Shown: piece after piece, positions 1 to 7,104 of the stretch
Position numbering within the stretch: the first letter of the stretch is position 1
Layout: each line of letters opens with the position of its first letter
NCBI GenBank assembly: GCA_937952155.1
Contig: CALFYH010000002.1
Span: 1 to 18,714 of the forward strand
Reading direction: 5' to 3'
DNA: 18,714 nucleotides
Origin: an uncultured Saprospiraceae bacterium
Lineage (GTDB): Bacteria; Bacteroidota; Bacteroidia; Chitinophagales; Saprospiraceae
The notes under the pieces: model-generated
Database searches by the model: none
The model's input: the letters and a program-made list of their open reading frames with translations, nothing else
What the model was told of the DNA's origin: nothing
Translations under genes and position numbers: made by a program

Positions 1-34
1 ATCTACTTTGAGAGAAGTGTTATTGATCATAGTT

Positions 35-847
35 TTATTTGGCTTTCATACAAGATGGACTTATACCCAAAATATAATTTTTTACTACATCTATTTCCTT
101 GGCTGTTTCTGAACCTAGAAAACCTTGAATCATTTCATTGGTCAATTTGGTCTTGGCTTGCTCAGTGATCAAAACAGATACTGGCATATAAGTCCAGTGC
201 CATTTTTCTTCAAAATATCCACTACTTCTATCACTTCCCATTTTGGAATACGGTTGACAAAAACCAAATTTGTACGCATTGGCTTTTAACCAATTATATA
301 ATTTCTGCCCTTCACCTTTTTCAAACCAAGCAATATCAAAACTATTGAAGTCCATGTCTGTGCCCCAATGATGCCGTGAAGTACCAGGCATAGAGCTGTA
401 TTTCAAGATCGTTTTTGCCCTAGAAATATCGTCATGAATATCTTTGGATGCATTGGTGCCATCTTCCAAGATTGTTTTGCCTGTCCATTTATTTTCCCAA
501 ATGCGTTTTTGGTTTGCAAAATTGCGTGTAGCAGATCTGATGACCAATTTTAACCCATGTTTAGCGGCAGCATCGTACATTTTGACATAAGCTTCCAATA
601 CATCTTTGCGAATATATCTCATCTCTCCGTCACGGTATTTTGCCGGAATCAGGGTGAAATCCTGATGTAAAGCAGGATCAAATTTGCCCATGATGTAGTC
701 GATATTATATTCAGGTAGATTCTCTACTTTTAAAGTATCAATTACTGGAGATATTGCCACTTTTGTTGTAGGTACAATGACAGGATTTTGTGGCTTACAA
801 CTTGTAAGAATGCTATATGCTAGTACAATAAGATACTTTAAGGTCAT
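35..847 (-). CDS. M15 family D-Ala-D-Ala carboxypeptidase-like lipoprotein (VanY type)
   Basis: Probable zinc peptidase acting on peptidoglycan peptides from the periplasmic face of a membrane. I start it at position 847, giving 270 aa, because this puts a lipoprotein signal first (hydrophobic stretch, lipobox LTSC, acylated Cys17). The open frame continues 19 codons upstream, but that part has no signal character. The M15/VanY signature is complete: SRHHWGTDMD near residues 157-166 supplies zinc ligands His159 and Asp166, and EKWHW near 214-218 supplies the catalytic Glu214 and third ligand His217. The family is secure. Whether the substrate is D-Ala-D-Ala or another cross-link cannot be told from sequence. 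It has its own promoter-like box upstream and lies near the left edge. Confidence 0.85.
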   Translation of the reverse strand: MTLKYLIVLAYSILTSCKPQNPVIVPTTKVAISPVIDTLKVENLPEYNIDYIMGKFDPALHQDFTLIPAKYRDGEMRYIRKDVLEAYVKMYDAAAKHGLKLVIRSATRNFANQKRIWENKWTGKTILEDGTNASKDIHDDISRAKTILKYSSMPGTSRHHWGTDMDFNSFDIAWFEKGEGQKLYNWLKANAYKFGFCQPYSKMGSDRSSGYFEEKWHWTYMPVSVLITEQAKTKLTNEMIQGFLGSETAKEIDVVKNYILGISPSCMKAK

Positions 848-891
848 GGTTTTGTGTTTAGATGATTTCCATGTGGATGAACACCATTCCG

Positions 892-899
892 CAAAATTA
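892..899 (-). promoter_or_regulatory. Putative -7 box of the M15 peptidase gene
   Basis: Reads TAATTTTG on the minus strand, matching the Bacteroidota consensus TAnnTTTG. It lies 44 bases before the start at 847, which supports that start over the one at 904, since the longer reading frame would begin at or upstream of the transcription start. I see no clear -33 TTG partner. Confidence 0.4.
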
Positions 900-996
900 A
901 ACAATCCTATCCACTTACTGCTGAAATTTTACATATCATGAAAGGCAGCATTCCAGTTTCGATGGCGTTATTATTAATGAAAAATGATTGAGTGAT

Positions 997-1614
997 ATGA
1001 ATAAAATAGTTTTGATTTTGACCCTATTCCTTTTGACAGATCCCTTGATGTCGCAAATAGTAATAGCTCCTGAAGTGGGAATCTACCATCGGCCTTATTT
1101 TTTCAGAGTGGTGTCAAACGGAGTTGAACAGGAAAAAATGGATTATTACGTAGGTCTAATGGGTGAAGTAAGGCTAATGCCCAAATTATACGCACAAAGT
1201 AGGATCAATTATGTGTTTAGGCACAATACGGAGTCAGGATTAGTTTGGACTGTTGACCCGTCATTTAAAGATGCAAAATTGACTAATAAGGAGATGAATT
1301 TGAGTGTGGATATATTGTACGAACCAATAAAAAAAAGTAAAATAGGTATTGGATTAGTTATGATTCACAAATTAAATTCGCATGTACAAGAAAATTTTTA
1401 TTATGAGCCTTCTGTAATTAAATATTTTAACCCAAGTATTTACTATGCAGCATCGGTGGTAATTTCGCATAATTGGGGACGAATAGGGATAAGCGGTCGA
1501 TATATCAATCTATTTAAATCCGAATATATTGATAGTAATGATTCAAGAGTAATGAATGATAGATCAGGATTTTCAGTAGGCATCAGTTATAGCTTATTTG
1601 GCTATAAAAAATAA
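997..1614 (+). CDS. Exported beta-barrel-like protein of unknown function
   Basis: I do not recognise a named family. The 205-aa product begins with a signal peptide (MNKIVLILTLFLLTD, likely cleaved near MSQ). The mature part is made of alternating polar/hydrophobic strands rich in Tyr and Gly, and it ends in an amphipathic strand (SVGISYSLFGY). This is the pattern of small outer-membrane barrel proteins of Bacteroidota. I chose the ATG at 997; an in-frame TTG at 988 would add three residues ahead of the signal peptide. The gene stands alone, divergent from the M15 gene and convergent with the small membrane protein. I found no clear TAnnTTTG box in the roughly 90 bases upstream. Outer-membrane location is inferred. 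Confidence 0.6.
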   Translation: MNKIVLILTLFLLTDPLMSQIVIAPEVGIYHRPYFFRVVSNGVEQEKMDYYVGLMGEVRLMPKLYAQSRINYVFRHNTESGLVWTVDPSFKDAKLTNKEMNLSVDILYEPIKKSKIGIGLVMIHKLNSHVQENFYYEPSVIKYFNPSIYYAASVVISHNWGRIGISGRYINLFKSEYIDSNDSRVMNDRSGFSVGISYSLFGYKK

Positions 1615-1646
1615 TGCTTTCTAAGATGAAAACTGCGCTTAACCTT

Positions 1647-1988
1647 TTAATACGTCTTCTTCATTTTCGCCCATAAATATACCGCAATCGATAAAAAAGA
1701 TGTACATGCCATCACGCCAAACCAAGCTATCAATTCCACATCATCATGGCAAGCAAAATCAAAAATCATATAGACAATAAAAACTAACGACAACAATGTG
1801 ACGCCTAGTGCAGCATTTCTTTGTTGGATGTTGTCTAACATGATACCATTATTGAGCGAAAGCAAAACGACACCAAACAAGAATGGTATCAACAAGCCAA
1901 AATCCTTATTCATGGAATCATAATACATCCATAAACTGATGAAAATTGAAACTGTAGCGTGGATTAAATTCGATTTTTGAAATGTCAT
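1647..1988 (-). CDS. Small multi-pass membrane protein, unknown function
   Basis: A 113-aa protein with four predicted hydrophobic segments, at about residues 8-24, 29-47, 58-77 and 86-107, and a basic C-terminus (WAKMKKTY). This suggests a four-helix inner-membrane protein. No motif points to a function. Its start codon lies three bases after the stop codon of a GNAT acetyltransferase fragment on the same strand, so it may once have been the second gene of that operon. No promoter of its own is visible; it could be read through from the peptidase gene upstream. Confidence 0.6.
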   Translation of the reverse strand: MTFQKSNLIHATVSIFISLWMYYDSMNKDFGLLIPFLFGVVLLSLNNGIMLDNIQQRNAALGVTLLSLVFIVYMIFDFACHDDVELIAWFGVMACTSFLSIAVYLWAKMKKTY

Positions 1989-1991
1989 AAT

Positions 1992-2123
1992 TTATTGGAA
2001 TAATTGATTTATGGTTTTCATGGGCAAAAACATTTTGCCACTATCGGGCAATTTTACAAATCCATATTTTTTGTAAAAAAATTCAGCTTTTTGGTCAATA
2101 GGATCTACAATTATTACAACTTC
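1992..2123 (-). pseudogene. 3' remnant of a GNAT acetyltransferase (TacT/toxin-like)
   Basis: The minus strand has an open frame of about 43 codons ending at 1992. It reads ...VDPIDQKAEFFYKKYGF, then VKLPDSGKMFLPMKTI. The A-x-x-FY-x-x-YGF segment followed by a P-x-x-x-x-MFLPMKTI ending is the C-terminal signature of GNAT enzymes used as toxins beside DUF1778/RHH antitoxins. The remaining roughly 75% of a normal 160-170 aa protein, including the acetyl-CoA P-loop, is missing. There is no start codon, and the frame runs into the last codons of the DPP IV gene in another frame. No antitoxin is present. I read this as the leftover of a deletion. Family assignment rests on about 35 residues. Confidence 0.65.
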
Positions 2124-4285
2124 TCAAAAATAAAATTGGTCATCTTTGTGTACAAGTGAATAGTGGCATTGTCTCCGTAGATACCATGATTTCTATTGGG
2201 ATAAAAATAGGTATCAAATTGTTTATTGGCCTTGATGAGTGCATTGGCCATTTCTACTGTATTTTGAAAGTGTACATTATCATCAGCCATACCATGTACC
2301 AGCAGATAATTGCCCTTTAGCCTGTCTGCAAAATATACCGGAGAATTGTCAGCATAACCCTTAGCATTTTCATCTGTGGTACGCATATATCTTTCAGTAT
2401 AGACGCTATCATACCATTTCCAGTTGGTCACGGGCGCAACGGCTATAGCTGCTTTAAATACATCATTGCCTTTGAGGATGCAGAGTGATGACATATATCC
2501 ACCATAGCTCCAGCCGAAAATACCTATGCGGTTTTTGTCCACATAAGGTTGCGTGCCGAGGTATTTTGCTGCTTCTATTTGGTCCAATGTTTCATAATGT
2601 CCTAGTTGTAGATAGGTCATCTTCTTGAACTCTTCGCCACGAGCGCCAGTACCTCGACCATCAACACATACGACAACATATCCTGCTTGCGCAATCATTT
2701 GATACCACCAATAGCTAGAGCCTTTCCAACTATCAGTCACAGATTGGCTTCCTGGGCCACTATATTGTGTCATAAAAACTGGATATTTTCTCGTCGCGTT
2801 AAAGTCTTTTGGCTTGATCATCCATCCATTCAACTTTACATTTTCTGAAGTTGTGAATGTAAAAAACTCTACTGGCAATGCGCCATATTCTTCTTGTATC
2901 TTGCCGTAATTGACATTATCTTCGATGGTTCTTATTTTTTTGCCTTGACGATCTAGTACGGTAAATGTAGGCGCTGTGTTTATTGTACTATGGGCATTGC
3001 TGAAATAATCAAACGTCTTGCTGAATTCTGCACTATTGCTGCCAATCAAAGTAGGCGTAAGGTTTGTCAGATTTTTACCTTCCAAATCTACTGAAAATAC
3101 GTGTTTTTGCATTGGCGATTTTTCAGAAGCCTGAAAATATACCTTTTTATTTTTTTCATCCACGCCATAAAATGCAGTGACATCATATTTTCCAGTGGTT
3201 AGTTTTGCCTTTTGTTTGCCTTCCATAGTCATCAGGTATAGTTGGTTGTATCCTTCTTTCTCTGAAGACCAAACAAAATGTTTTCCATCATTTACGAATG
3301 TAAGATCGTCGGTGATATCTATGTAATATTTGTTTGTTTCTTCATACATCACGGATGATTTATTGTTTTTGGTATCTGTGATGTACAACTTTAGATTATT
3401 TTGATGACGATTCATTTTAAATACACATAGCTTACTTGCATCTTGCGTCCATTTCATACGCGGAATGTACATCTCTGTCATATCACCTATGTCGGCTTTC
3501 ACAGCTTTACCTCTAGCCATTTCGAATACCCAAGCCGTGACCTCAGCGTTTTTTTCGCCTACTTTCGGATATTTGAATGTTTGGTGAATAGGATACATGT
3601 CATCATTGTACAATTGCATCGTAAACTCAGGTACATTGCGTTCATCGAATCGAATAAATGCAATCTTTTTGCTGTCAGGTGACCAATAAAATGCTCGAGT
3701 AAAGCTAAATTCCTCTTCATATACCCAGTCACACATACCATTGATGATAGCGTTTTTTGCACCATCTGTAGTCACTTGTGTGATATTTCCATTTTTTAGA
3801 TTCTTAAAATACAAATTATTATTGAATACAAAACCAACCATCGTCGCATCTGGTGAAAAAGCAGGATTTGCGATTTTTCCATGCGTGTACACTTCCGTTA
3901 ATGTAGTCGATTTTACGTCATACACATAACAATTCACATTGGAAGAGTGGCGATATATGGCTTCTCCTTCAGATTCTATCAATATTTTTGATTCATCATC
4001 ACTGAAAGTATAACCTTCGACTTCACCCGAAAATCCAGCTTGACCTTTAAATTTTTGGCCATCAAAGATCGTTTCTGACAATCCGCCTGTGGTGATATCA
4101 AATTTCTTAATGGCTCCTTCTTTTAATGCGGAATAATGTCGTCCATCATTCATAAAATTGAAGCCAGGAACAGATTTTGTACGGTAAGAATATTTTGCAA
4201 ATATATCATCAATAGTGATGGGTTTTTGGGCAGAAGACACAAGTTGCAAAAGTCCAAAAGCCAGTAATAAAATCAGATTGCGCAT
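2114..4285 (-). CDS. Dipeptidyl peptidase IV, S9B serine peptidase
   Basis: Removes dipeptides, usually X-Pro or X-Ala, from peptide N-termini. In Bacteroidota these enzymes are exported and help in peptide feeding. The 723-aa protein starts with a signal peptide (residues 1 to about 19, ending SSAQ). An eight-bladed propeller domain follows (about 40-480), including the DWVYEEEF motif whose Glu191/Glu192 match the pair that binds the substrate amino end in human DPP4. The C-terminal alpha/beta hydrolase domain carries GWSYGG with nucleophile Ser593, ADDN with Asp668 and the NRNHG His700. Length and triad are complete, so it should be active. It lies downstream of csaA on the same strand, but a promoter-like pair sits in the gap. 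Confidence 0.95.
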   Translation of the reverse strand: MRNLILLLAFGLLQLVSSAQKPITIDDIFAKYSYRTKSVPGFNFMNDGRHYSALKEGAIKKFDITTGGLSETIFDGQKFKGQAGFSGEVEGYTFSDDESKILIESEGEAIYRHSSNVNCYVYDVKSTTLTEVYTHGKIANPAFSPDATMVGFVFNNNLYFKNLKNGNITQVTTDGAKNAIINGMCDWVYEEEFSFTRAFYWSPDSKKIAFIRFDERNVPEFTMQLYNDDMYPIHQTFKYPKVGEKNAEVTAWVFEMARGKAVKADIGDMTEMYIPRMKWTQDASKLCVFKMNRHQNNLKLYITDTKNNKSSVMYEETNKYYIDITDDLTFVNDGKHFVWSSEKEGYNQLYLMTMEGKQKAKLTTGKYDVTAFYGVDEKNKKVYFQASEKSPMQKHVFSVDLEGKNLTNLTPTLIGSNSAEFSKTFDYFSNAHSTINTAPTFTVLDRQGKKIRTIEDNVNYGKIQEEYGALPVEFFTFTTSENVKLNGWMIKPKDFNATRKYPVFMTQYSGPGSQSVTDSWKGSSYWWYQMIAQAGYVVVCVDGRGTGARGEEFKKMTYLQLGHYETLDQIEAAKYLGTQPYVDKNRIGIFGWSYGGYMSSLCILKGNDVFKAAIAVAPVTNWKWYDSVYTERYMRTTDENAKGYADNSPVYFADRLKGNYLLVHGMADDNVHFQNTVEMANALIKANKQFDTYFYPNRNHGIYGDNATIHLYTKMTNFIFEKL

Positions 4286-4313
4286 TTCGATATCAGTTTT
4301 AAAAAATTATTTG

Positions 4314-4341
4314 CAAATATAATACAATTTATTCAATCAAA
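4314..4341 (-). promoter_or_regulatory. Putative promoter of the DPP IV gene
   Basis: On the minus strand TTTG (4341-4338) and TATATTTG (4321-4314) are 16 bases apart, close to the Bacteroidota -33/-7 arrangement. The predicted transcript would have a leader of about 20 bases. Confidence 0.5.
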
Positions 4342-4348
4342 CTCGAAT

Positions 4349-4678
4349 TTAACCTATCCTCAGCCCATTCTCTACATCTAAACTCGGCGACAAAAGTGTC
4401 ACTTCTTTATCTGGTCCTACCACACCCAAAACCAAACATTCTGACATAAAATCGGCGATTTGTTTTGCTGGGAAATTGGTAACTGCAATAATTTGTTTGC
4501 CAGCTAGATCTTCTTTGTTATGCAATTTTGTGATCTGCGCAGAACTCTTTTTTATTCCCAATGGTCCAAAATCAATAATCAATTTATACGCTGGATTTTT
4601 AGCTTTAGGAAAATCATCTGCTGTGAGGATAGTCCCGACATGCATCTCTACTTTTTCAAAATCAGACCAAGAGATCAT
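4349..4678 (-). CDS. csaA: CsaA-like tRNA-binding domain protein
   Basis: A 109-aa stand-alone tRNA-binding (EMAP II-like OB fold) protein. CsaA is described as an export chaperone-like protein, although its fold binds tRNA in relatives. Matching features are the start MISWSDFEKVEMHVGTI, the central KKSSAQIT segment, and the C-terminal run through CLVLGV to the LLSPS...NGLRIG ending; length fits the usual 110 aa. I start it at 4678. The frame stays open to 4831, but that extension would overlap the start of rlmN on the other strand and has no similarity to CsaA. A TATCTTTG box lies 36 bases upstream of this start. Confidence 0.9.
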   Translation of the reverse strand: MISWSDFEKVEMHVGTILTADDFPKAKNPAYKLIIDFGPLGIKKSSAQITKLHNKEDLAGKQIIAVTNFPAKQIADFMSECLVLGVVGPDKEVTLLSPSLDVENGLRIG

Positions 4679-4713
4679 AATAAAAACAAATTTTAAGTGA
4701 TGTTTAATAAATA

Positions 4714-4721
4714 CAAAGATA
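4714..4721 (-). promoter_or_regulatory. Putative -7 box of csaA
   Basis: TATCTTTG on the minus strand, an exact TAnnTTTG match, 36 bases before the csaA start. A TTG lies 22 bases further upstream (4746-4744). It supports the short csaA reading frame. Confidence 0.5.
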
Positions 4722-4793
4722 CAATCATCGCCACATACAGAGCCAACTTTTGATATTTCTAAGACAGAAAATAATGCTGTAAAAATTATAACG

Positions 4794-4801
4794 TACCTTT
4801 G
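4794..4801 (+). promoter_or_regulatory. Putative -7 box of rlmN, very close to the start codon
   Basis: TACCTTTG matches TAnnTTTG and ends only four bases before the ATG at 4806. If it is used, transcription would begin at or within a few bases of the start codon, giving a leaderless or nearly leaderless message. No good -33 element is visible. Confidence 0.4.
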
Positions 4802-4805
4802 CGGT

Positions 4806-5855
4806 ATGGATGATGGCATAAAATTGGACATTAGGAAATTAAATCAGGACGAAATCCGAGCGATTATCACTTCGATGGGCGAGCCTTCTTTCAGATCAAA
4901 ACAGATCTATGAATGGTTGTGGAAGAAGTCAGCACATTCTTTTGAAGATATGACCAATCTTTCGAAAAATATGAGGCAGCTTTTAGCTGAAAAATATGAG
5001 ATTAGACCAATCACAAAAGATAAAGTTCAAAAAAGTAATGATGGCACGATCAAGACTCGTTTTACACTACATGACGGTCACAAAATCGAATCAGTCTTAA
5101 TACCTGTACCGGATGATGGTAGATTTACAGTTTGTGTTTCTACCCAAGTAGGATGTAGTCTCACTTGTAAATTCTGTGCTACAGGACAGATGAAAAGGGT
5201 AAGAAATCTCGACGCTGGTGAAATTTATGATCAATACGTCTTGGTCAATAAACAATGTATGGAAACCTACGGACAACCATTGACCAATGTGGTATATATG
5301 GGCATGGGCGAACCATTATTGGCTTACAGCAGTACGATGGAAAGTGTCGCTCTCCTGACCGAGCCTTTTGGATTAGATATGTCGCCAAAGCGAATCACTG
5401 TTAGTACCGCCGGAATCGCTAAAATGATAAAAAAATTGGCTGACGAAAACGTGAAATTTAATCTTGCCTTGTCTCTTCATGCTGCCGATGATGTCAAACG
5501 CAATGAAATCATGCCCATCAATGAGCAAAACAATCTAGAAGTATTGATGGAATCTCTATCCTATTTTTATAATAAAACGGGCAATAAAATCAGCTATGAA
5601 TATATTGCCTTCCAAAATTTTAACGATAGCATTGATGATGCAAAAAACCTAGTAAAACTATGTAAGCTATTTCCTGTAAAAGTCAATATTATCGAGTATA
5701 ATCCTATAGACGGCTCTGAATATGTCAAAGCAGATGAAGTAAAGATAGATAATTTTGCACGTCACCTCAGACTCAACGACATCATGGTCACAATCCGTCG
5801 CAGCCGTGGCAAAGACATAGATGCCGCTTGCGGACAACTTGCAAATAAGGAATAA
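4806..5855 (+). CDS. rlmN: 23S rRNA (A2503-C2) / tRNA (A37-C2) methyltransferase RlmN
   Basis: Radical SAM enzyme that methylates C2 of A2503 in 23S rRNA, and A37 in some tRNAs. The 349-aa length is normal. An N-terminal helical domain (residues 8-70, including SFRSKQIYEWLW) is followed by the radical SAM core with CSLTCKFC, whose Cys117, Cys121 and Cys124 bind the [4Fe-4S] cluster. Both extra cysteines needed for the methyl-transfer mechanism are present: Cys110 in VCVSTQVGC and Cys342 in AACGQL near the C-terminus. The GMGEP SAM-contact motif is also present (GMGEPLL). The ATG at 4806 is required, because the family N-terminus begins a few residues before DIRKL. It is divergent from csaA. 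Its stop codon overlaps the first base pair of a REP-like repeat. Confidence 0.97.
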   Translation: MDDGIKLDIRKLNQDEIRAIITSMGEPSFRSKQIYEWLWKKSAHSFEDMTNLSKNMRQLLAEKYEIRPITKDKVQKSNDGTIKTRFTLHDGHKIESVLIPVPDDGRFTVCVSTQVGCSLTCKFCATGQMKRVRNLDAGEIYDQYVLVNKQCMETYGQPLTNVVYMGMGEPLLAYSSTMESVALLTEPFGLDMSPKRITVSTAGIAKMIKKLADENVKFNLALSLHAADDVKRNEIMPINEQNNLEVLMESLSYFYNKTGNKISYEYIAFQNFNDSIDDAKNLVKLCKLFPVKVNIIEYNPIDGSEYVKADEVKIDNFARHLRLNDIMVTIRRSRGKDIDAACGQLANKE

Positions 5856-5888
5856 CCCTGAAAGGACCATAACAACCCTGAAAGGGTT
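5854..5888 (+). repeat. Two REP-like palindromes with core CCTGAAAGG
   Basis: Two copies of the same 15-base unit. The first is AACCCTGAAAGGACC (5854-5868), with an imperfect right arm. The second is AACCC TGAAA GGGTT (5874-5888), with perfect 5-base arms. The first copy starts inside the rlmN stop codon. The same CCTGAAAGG core returns at 6497-6505. They may act as RNA hairpins at the end of rlmN, or be REP-like elements belonging to the transposase that follows. Confidence 0.7.
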
Positions 5889-5890
5889 AA

Positions 5891-6286
5891 ATATCAATAA
5901 CTCAATTAAAGGATGGAAGAGATGAACTCTTCAAATACATAACTGGCTTAATAAAAAACAAAAATTGTCATTTGTATATAATAAATGGCGTAGAAGATCA
6001 TATACACATAGTGACACATCTACATCCTACAGTTTCATTGTCATCCTTGGTGAAAGATATAAAATTGGCAAGTTCCATTTATATCAAAGAAAATAACTTG
6101 TTTGAAGATTTTATAAATTGGCAGGAAGGATATGGTGCGTTTACGTATAGTATTAAGGTAAAAGACAGGTTAATTGAATATGTCAAAAACCAGGAGGAAC
6201 ACCATAGAAAAAAATCTTTCAGGGAGGAATATGTTAAATTGCTTGGTGAACACGGGATTGAATTTGATGAAAAATACTTGCTATAA
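5891..6286 (+). pseudogene. 5'-truncated IS200-like / REP-associated tyrosine transposase (Y1_Tnp)
   Basis: Single-strand transposase of the HUH/Y1 family. Similarity begins about position 5906 (LKDGRDELFKYITG) and runs to the end. It includes INGVEDHIHI with the metal-binding His-x-His, SLSSLVKDIK, FINWQEGYGAF, and YVKNQEEHH, whose Tyr is the likely nucleophile. Compared with family members of 140-150 aa, the first 20-25 residues are absent (start codon and first core strand, usually ...IHIVFAVK). The frame upstream hits a stop at 5888-5890, within the palindrome. A TTG at 5972 could start a shorter product, but it would lack more of the fold. The catalytic part is undamaged, so truncation is probably recent. 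Palindromes lie on both sides, suggesting a REP-associated transposase locus. Confidence 0.8.
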
Positions 6287-6293
6287 TATTCAA
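6279..6293 (+). repeat. 15-base direct repeat, copy 1
   Basis: TGCTATAATATTCAA, covering the last transposase codons and its stop, is found again exactly at 6398-6412. Each copy runs straight into a palindrome-like segment, perfect here and degraded at the second site. Confidence 0.75.
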
Positions 6294-6307
6294 CCACGTC
6301 GTGGTTG
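6291..6307 (+). repeat. REP-like palindrome with GTC triloop
   Basis: CAACCAC GTC GTGGTTG: 7-base perfect arms around three bases, starting five bases after the transposase stop codon. At 6410 the degraded counterpart reads CAATTGTGTTGTGTTA. Confidence 0.75.
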
Positions 6308-6332
6308 GGTAAATCTGCATTTCATATCTATG

Positions 6333-6358
6333 GATATTAAATCCCTTCGGGATTAGAT
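6333..6358 (+). repeat. REP-like unit containing AATCCC-TTC-GGGATT, first of an inverted pair
   Basis: The hairpin arms are 6340-6345 and 6349-6354. The reverse complement of 6333-6358 matches 6442-6467 at nearly every position outside the triloop, including the flanking ATTTAATAT. The pair is therefore two copies of one unit in opposite orientation, as in bacterial interspersed mosaic elements. Confidence 0.75.
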
Positions 6359-6397
6359 TAACATGACGTAGTATCGCAAAGGAATCAATTTGAATAA

Positions 6398-6412
6398 TGC
6401 TATAATATTCAA
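6398..6412 (+). repeat. 15-base direct repeat, copy 2
   Basis: Exact second copy of TGCTATAATATTCAA, 119 bases after the first. It shows that the end of the transposase gene, or the element boundary, has been duplicated here without the coding part. Confidence 0.75.
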
Positions 6413-6441
6413 TTGTGTTGTGTTATTTATTACATCGTATC

Positions 6442-6467
6442 ATCGAATCCCATAGGGATTTAATATG
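6442..6467 (-). repeat. REP-like unit containing AATCCC-ATA-GGGATT, second of an inverted pair
   Basis: Arms at 6446-6451 and 6455-6460 with an ATA triloop. It is the inverted partner of 6333-6358. The stretch 6287-6565 has no gene and consists of these palindromes plus unassigned AT-rich sequence. Confidence 0.75.
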
Positions 6468-6492
6468 ATTATCCAAAAAAACCTGTGTCTTC

Positions 6493-6509
6493 GAAGCCTG
6501 AAAGGCTTC
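6493..6509 (+). repeat. REP-like palindrome with TGAAA loop
   Basis: GAAGCC TGAAA GGCTTC: perfect 6-base arms. It shares the CCTGAAAGG core with the two units at 5854-5888, so the transposase fragment is bracketed by the same palindrome family. Confidence 0.75.
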
Positions 6510-6565
6510 AATAGTATTAAACAAAAACAACCTTTAATCAGTTGAATATAGATATAATCATACAC

Positions 6566-7099
6566 ATGATGACATCCAAGGAAATAACACAGCTTTTAAA
6601 AGAAAATGAAGGAGCCCTTTTTAACTACTTCAATGCAAAAGGTGCGGCATATTGGGAATTGCAGCCAGAAGGCAAATGGACAGCTGGACAACATGTAATT
6701 CACTTGGTACAATCTACAAAGCCACTGCTCAAAGCATTAAAATTACCTAACTTTTTACTAAAGTGGAAATTTGGCACAAGCAATCGGCCATCTAGAACGT
6801 ATAATGAAGTCATCAATAGGTATAAGGAAAAACTAGAACTGGTCGGACCTGGAATAGTTGGACCTTTTTCGAGGTCGATGCCTGATTCTCCCCAATCAGA
6901 AGCACAAAAATGGATGAATGAATTGTCCGATCTAAATACAAGGATCAATAATATCACTTTGAAATGTTCGGATTCTACTCTTGATAAAGTGATTTTGCCA
7001 CATCCACTGATGGGAAAAATGACACTAAGAGAAATTCTCATGTGGAATGCTTACCATACTTCTCATCACATCCATGTTTTGATACAAAAATATAAATAA
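6566..7099 (+). CDS. DinB-family protein (first of a tandem pair)
   Basis: A 177-aa DinB/YfiT-like four-helix bundle protein of the DinB_2 type. These are putative metal-dependent proteins; some relatives are thiol transferases, most are uncharacterised. The three histidines expected for the metal site are visible: His46 in QHVIHL and His164/His168 in YHTSHH near the C-terminus. The WTAGQHVIHL and LREILMWNAYHTSHH segments are typical. I use ATG 6566; ATG 6569 is equally possible. A frame extension to a TTG at 6542 is unlikely to be translated. The gene lies directly after the REP-like island and five bases ahead of a second DinB gene, so the two are probably cotranscribed. Biochemical role unknown. 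Confidence 0.8.
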   Translation: MMTSKEITQLLKENEGALFNYFNAKGAAYWELQPEGKWTAGQHVIHLVQSTKPLLKALKLPNFLLKWKFGTSNRPSRTYNEVINRYKEKLELVGPGIVGPFSRSMPDSPQSEAQKWMNELSDLNTRINNITLKCSDSTLDKVILPHPLMGKMTLREILMWNAYHTSHHIHVLIQKYK

Positions 7100-7104
7100 A
7101 CATC

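Noticed and set aside
4679..4831. 51-residue N-terminal extension of CsaA
   Set aside because: It overlaps the rlmN start, runs through the csaA promoter box and has no similarity to the CsaA family.
5854..6510. CRISPR array
   Set aside because: The palindromes differ in sequence and are irregularly spaced, with no constant repeat/spacer length and no cas genes.
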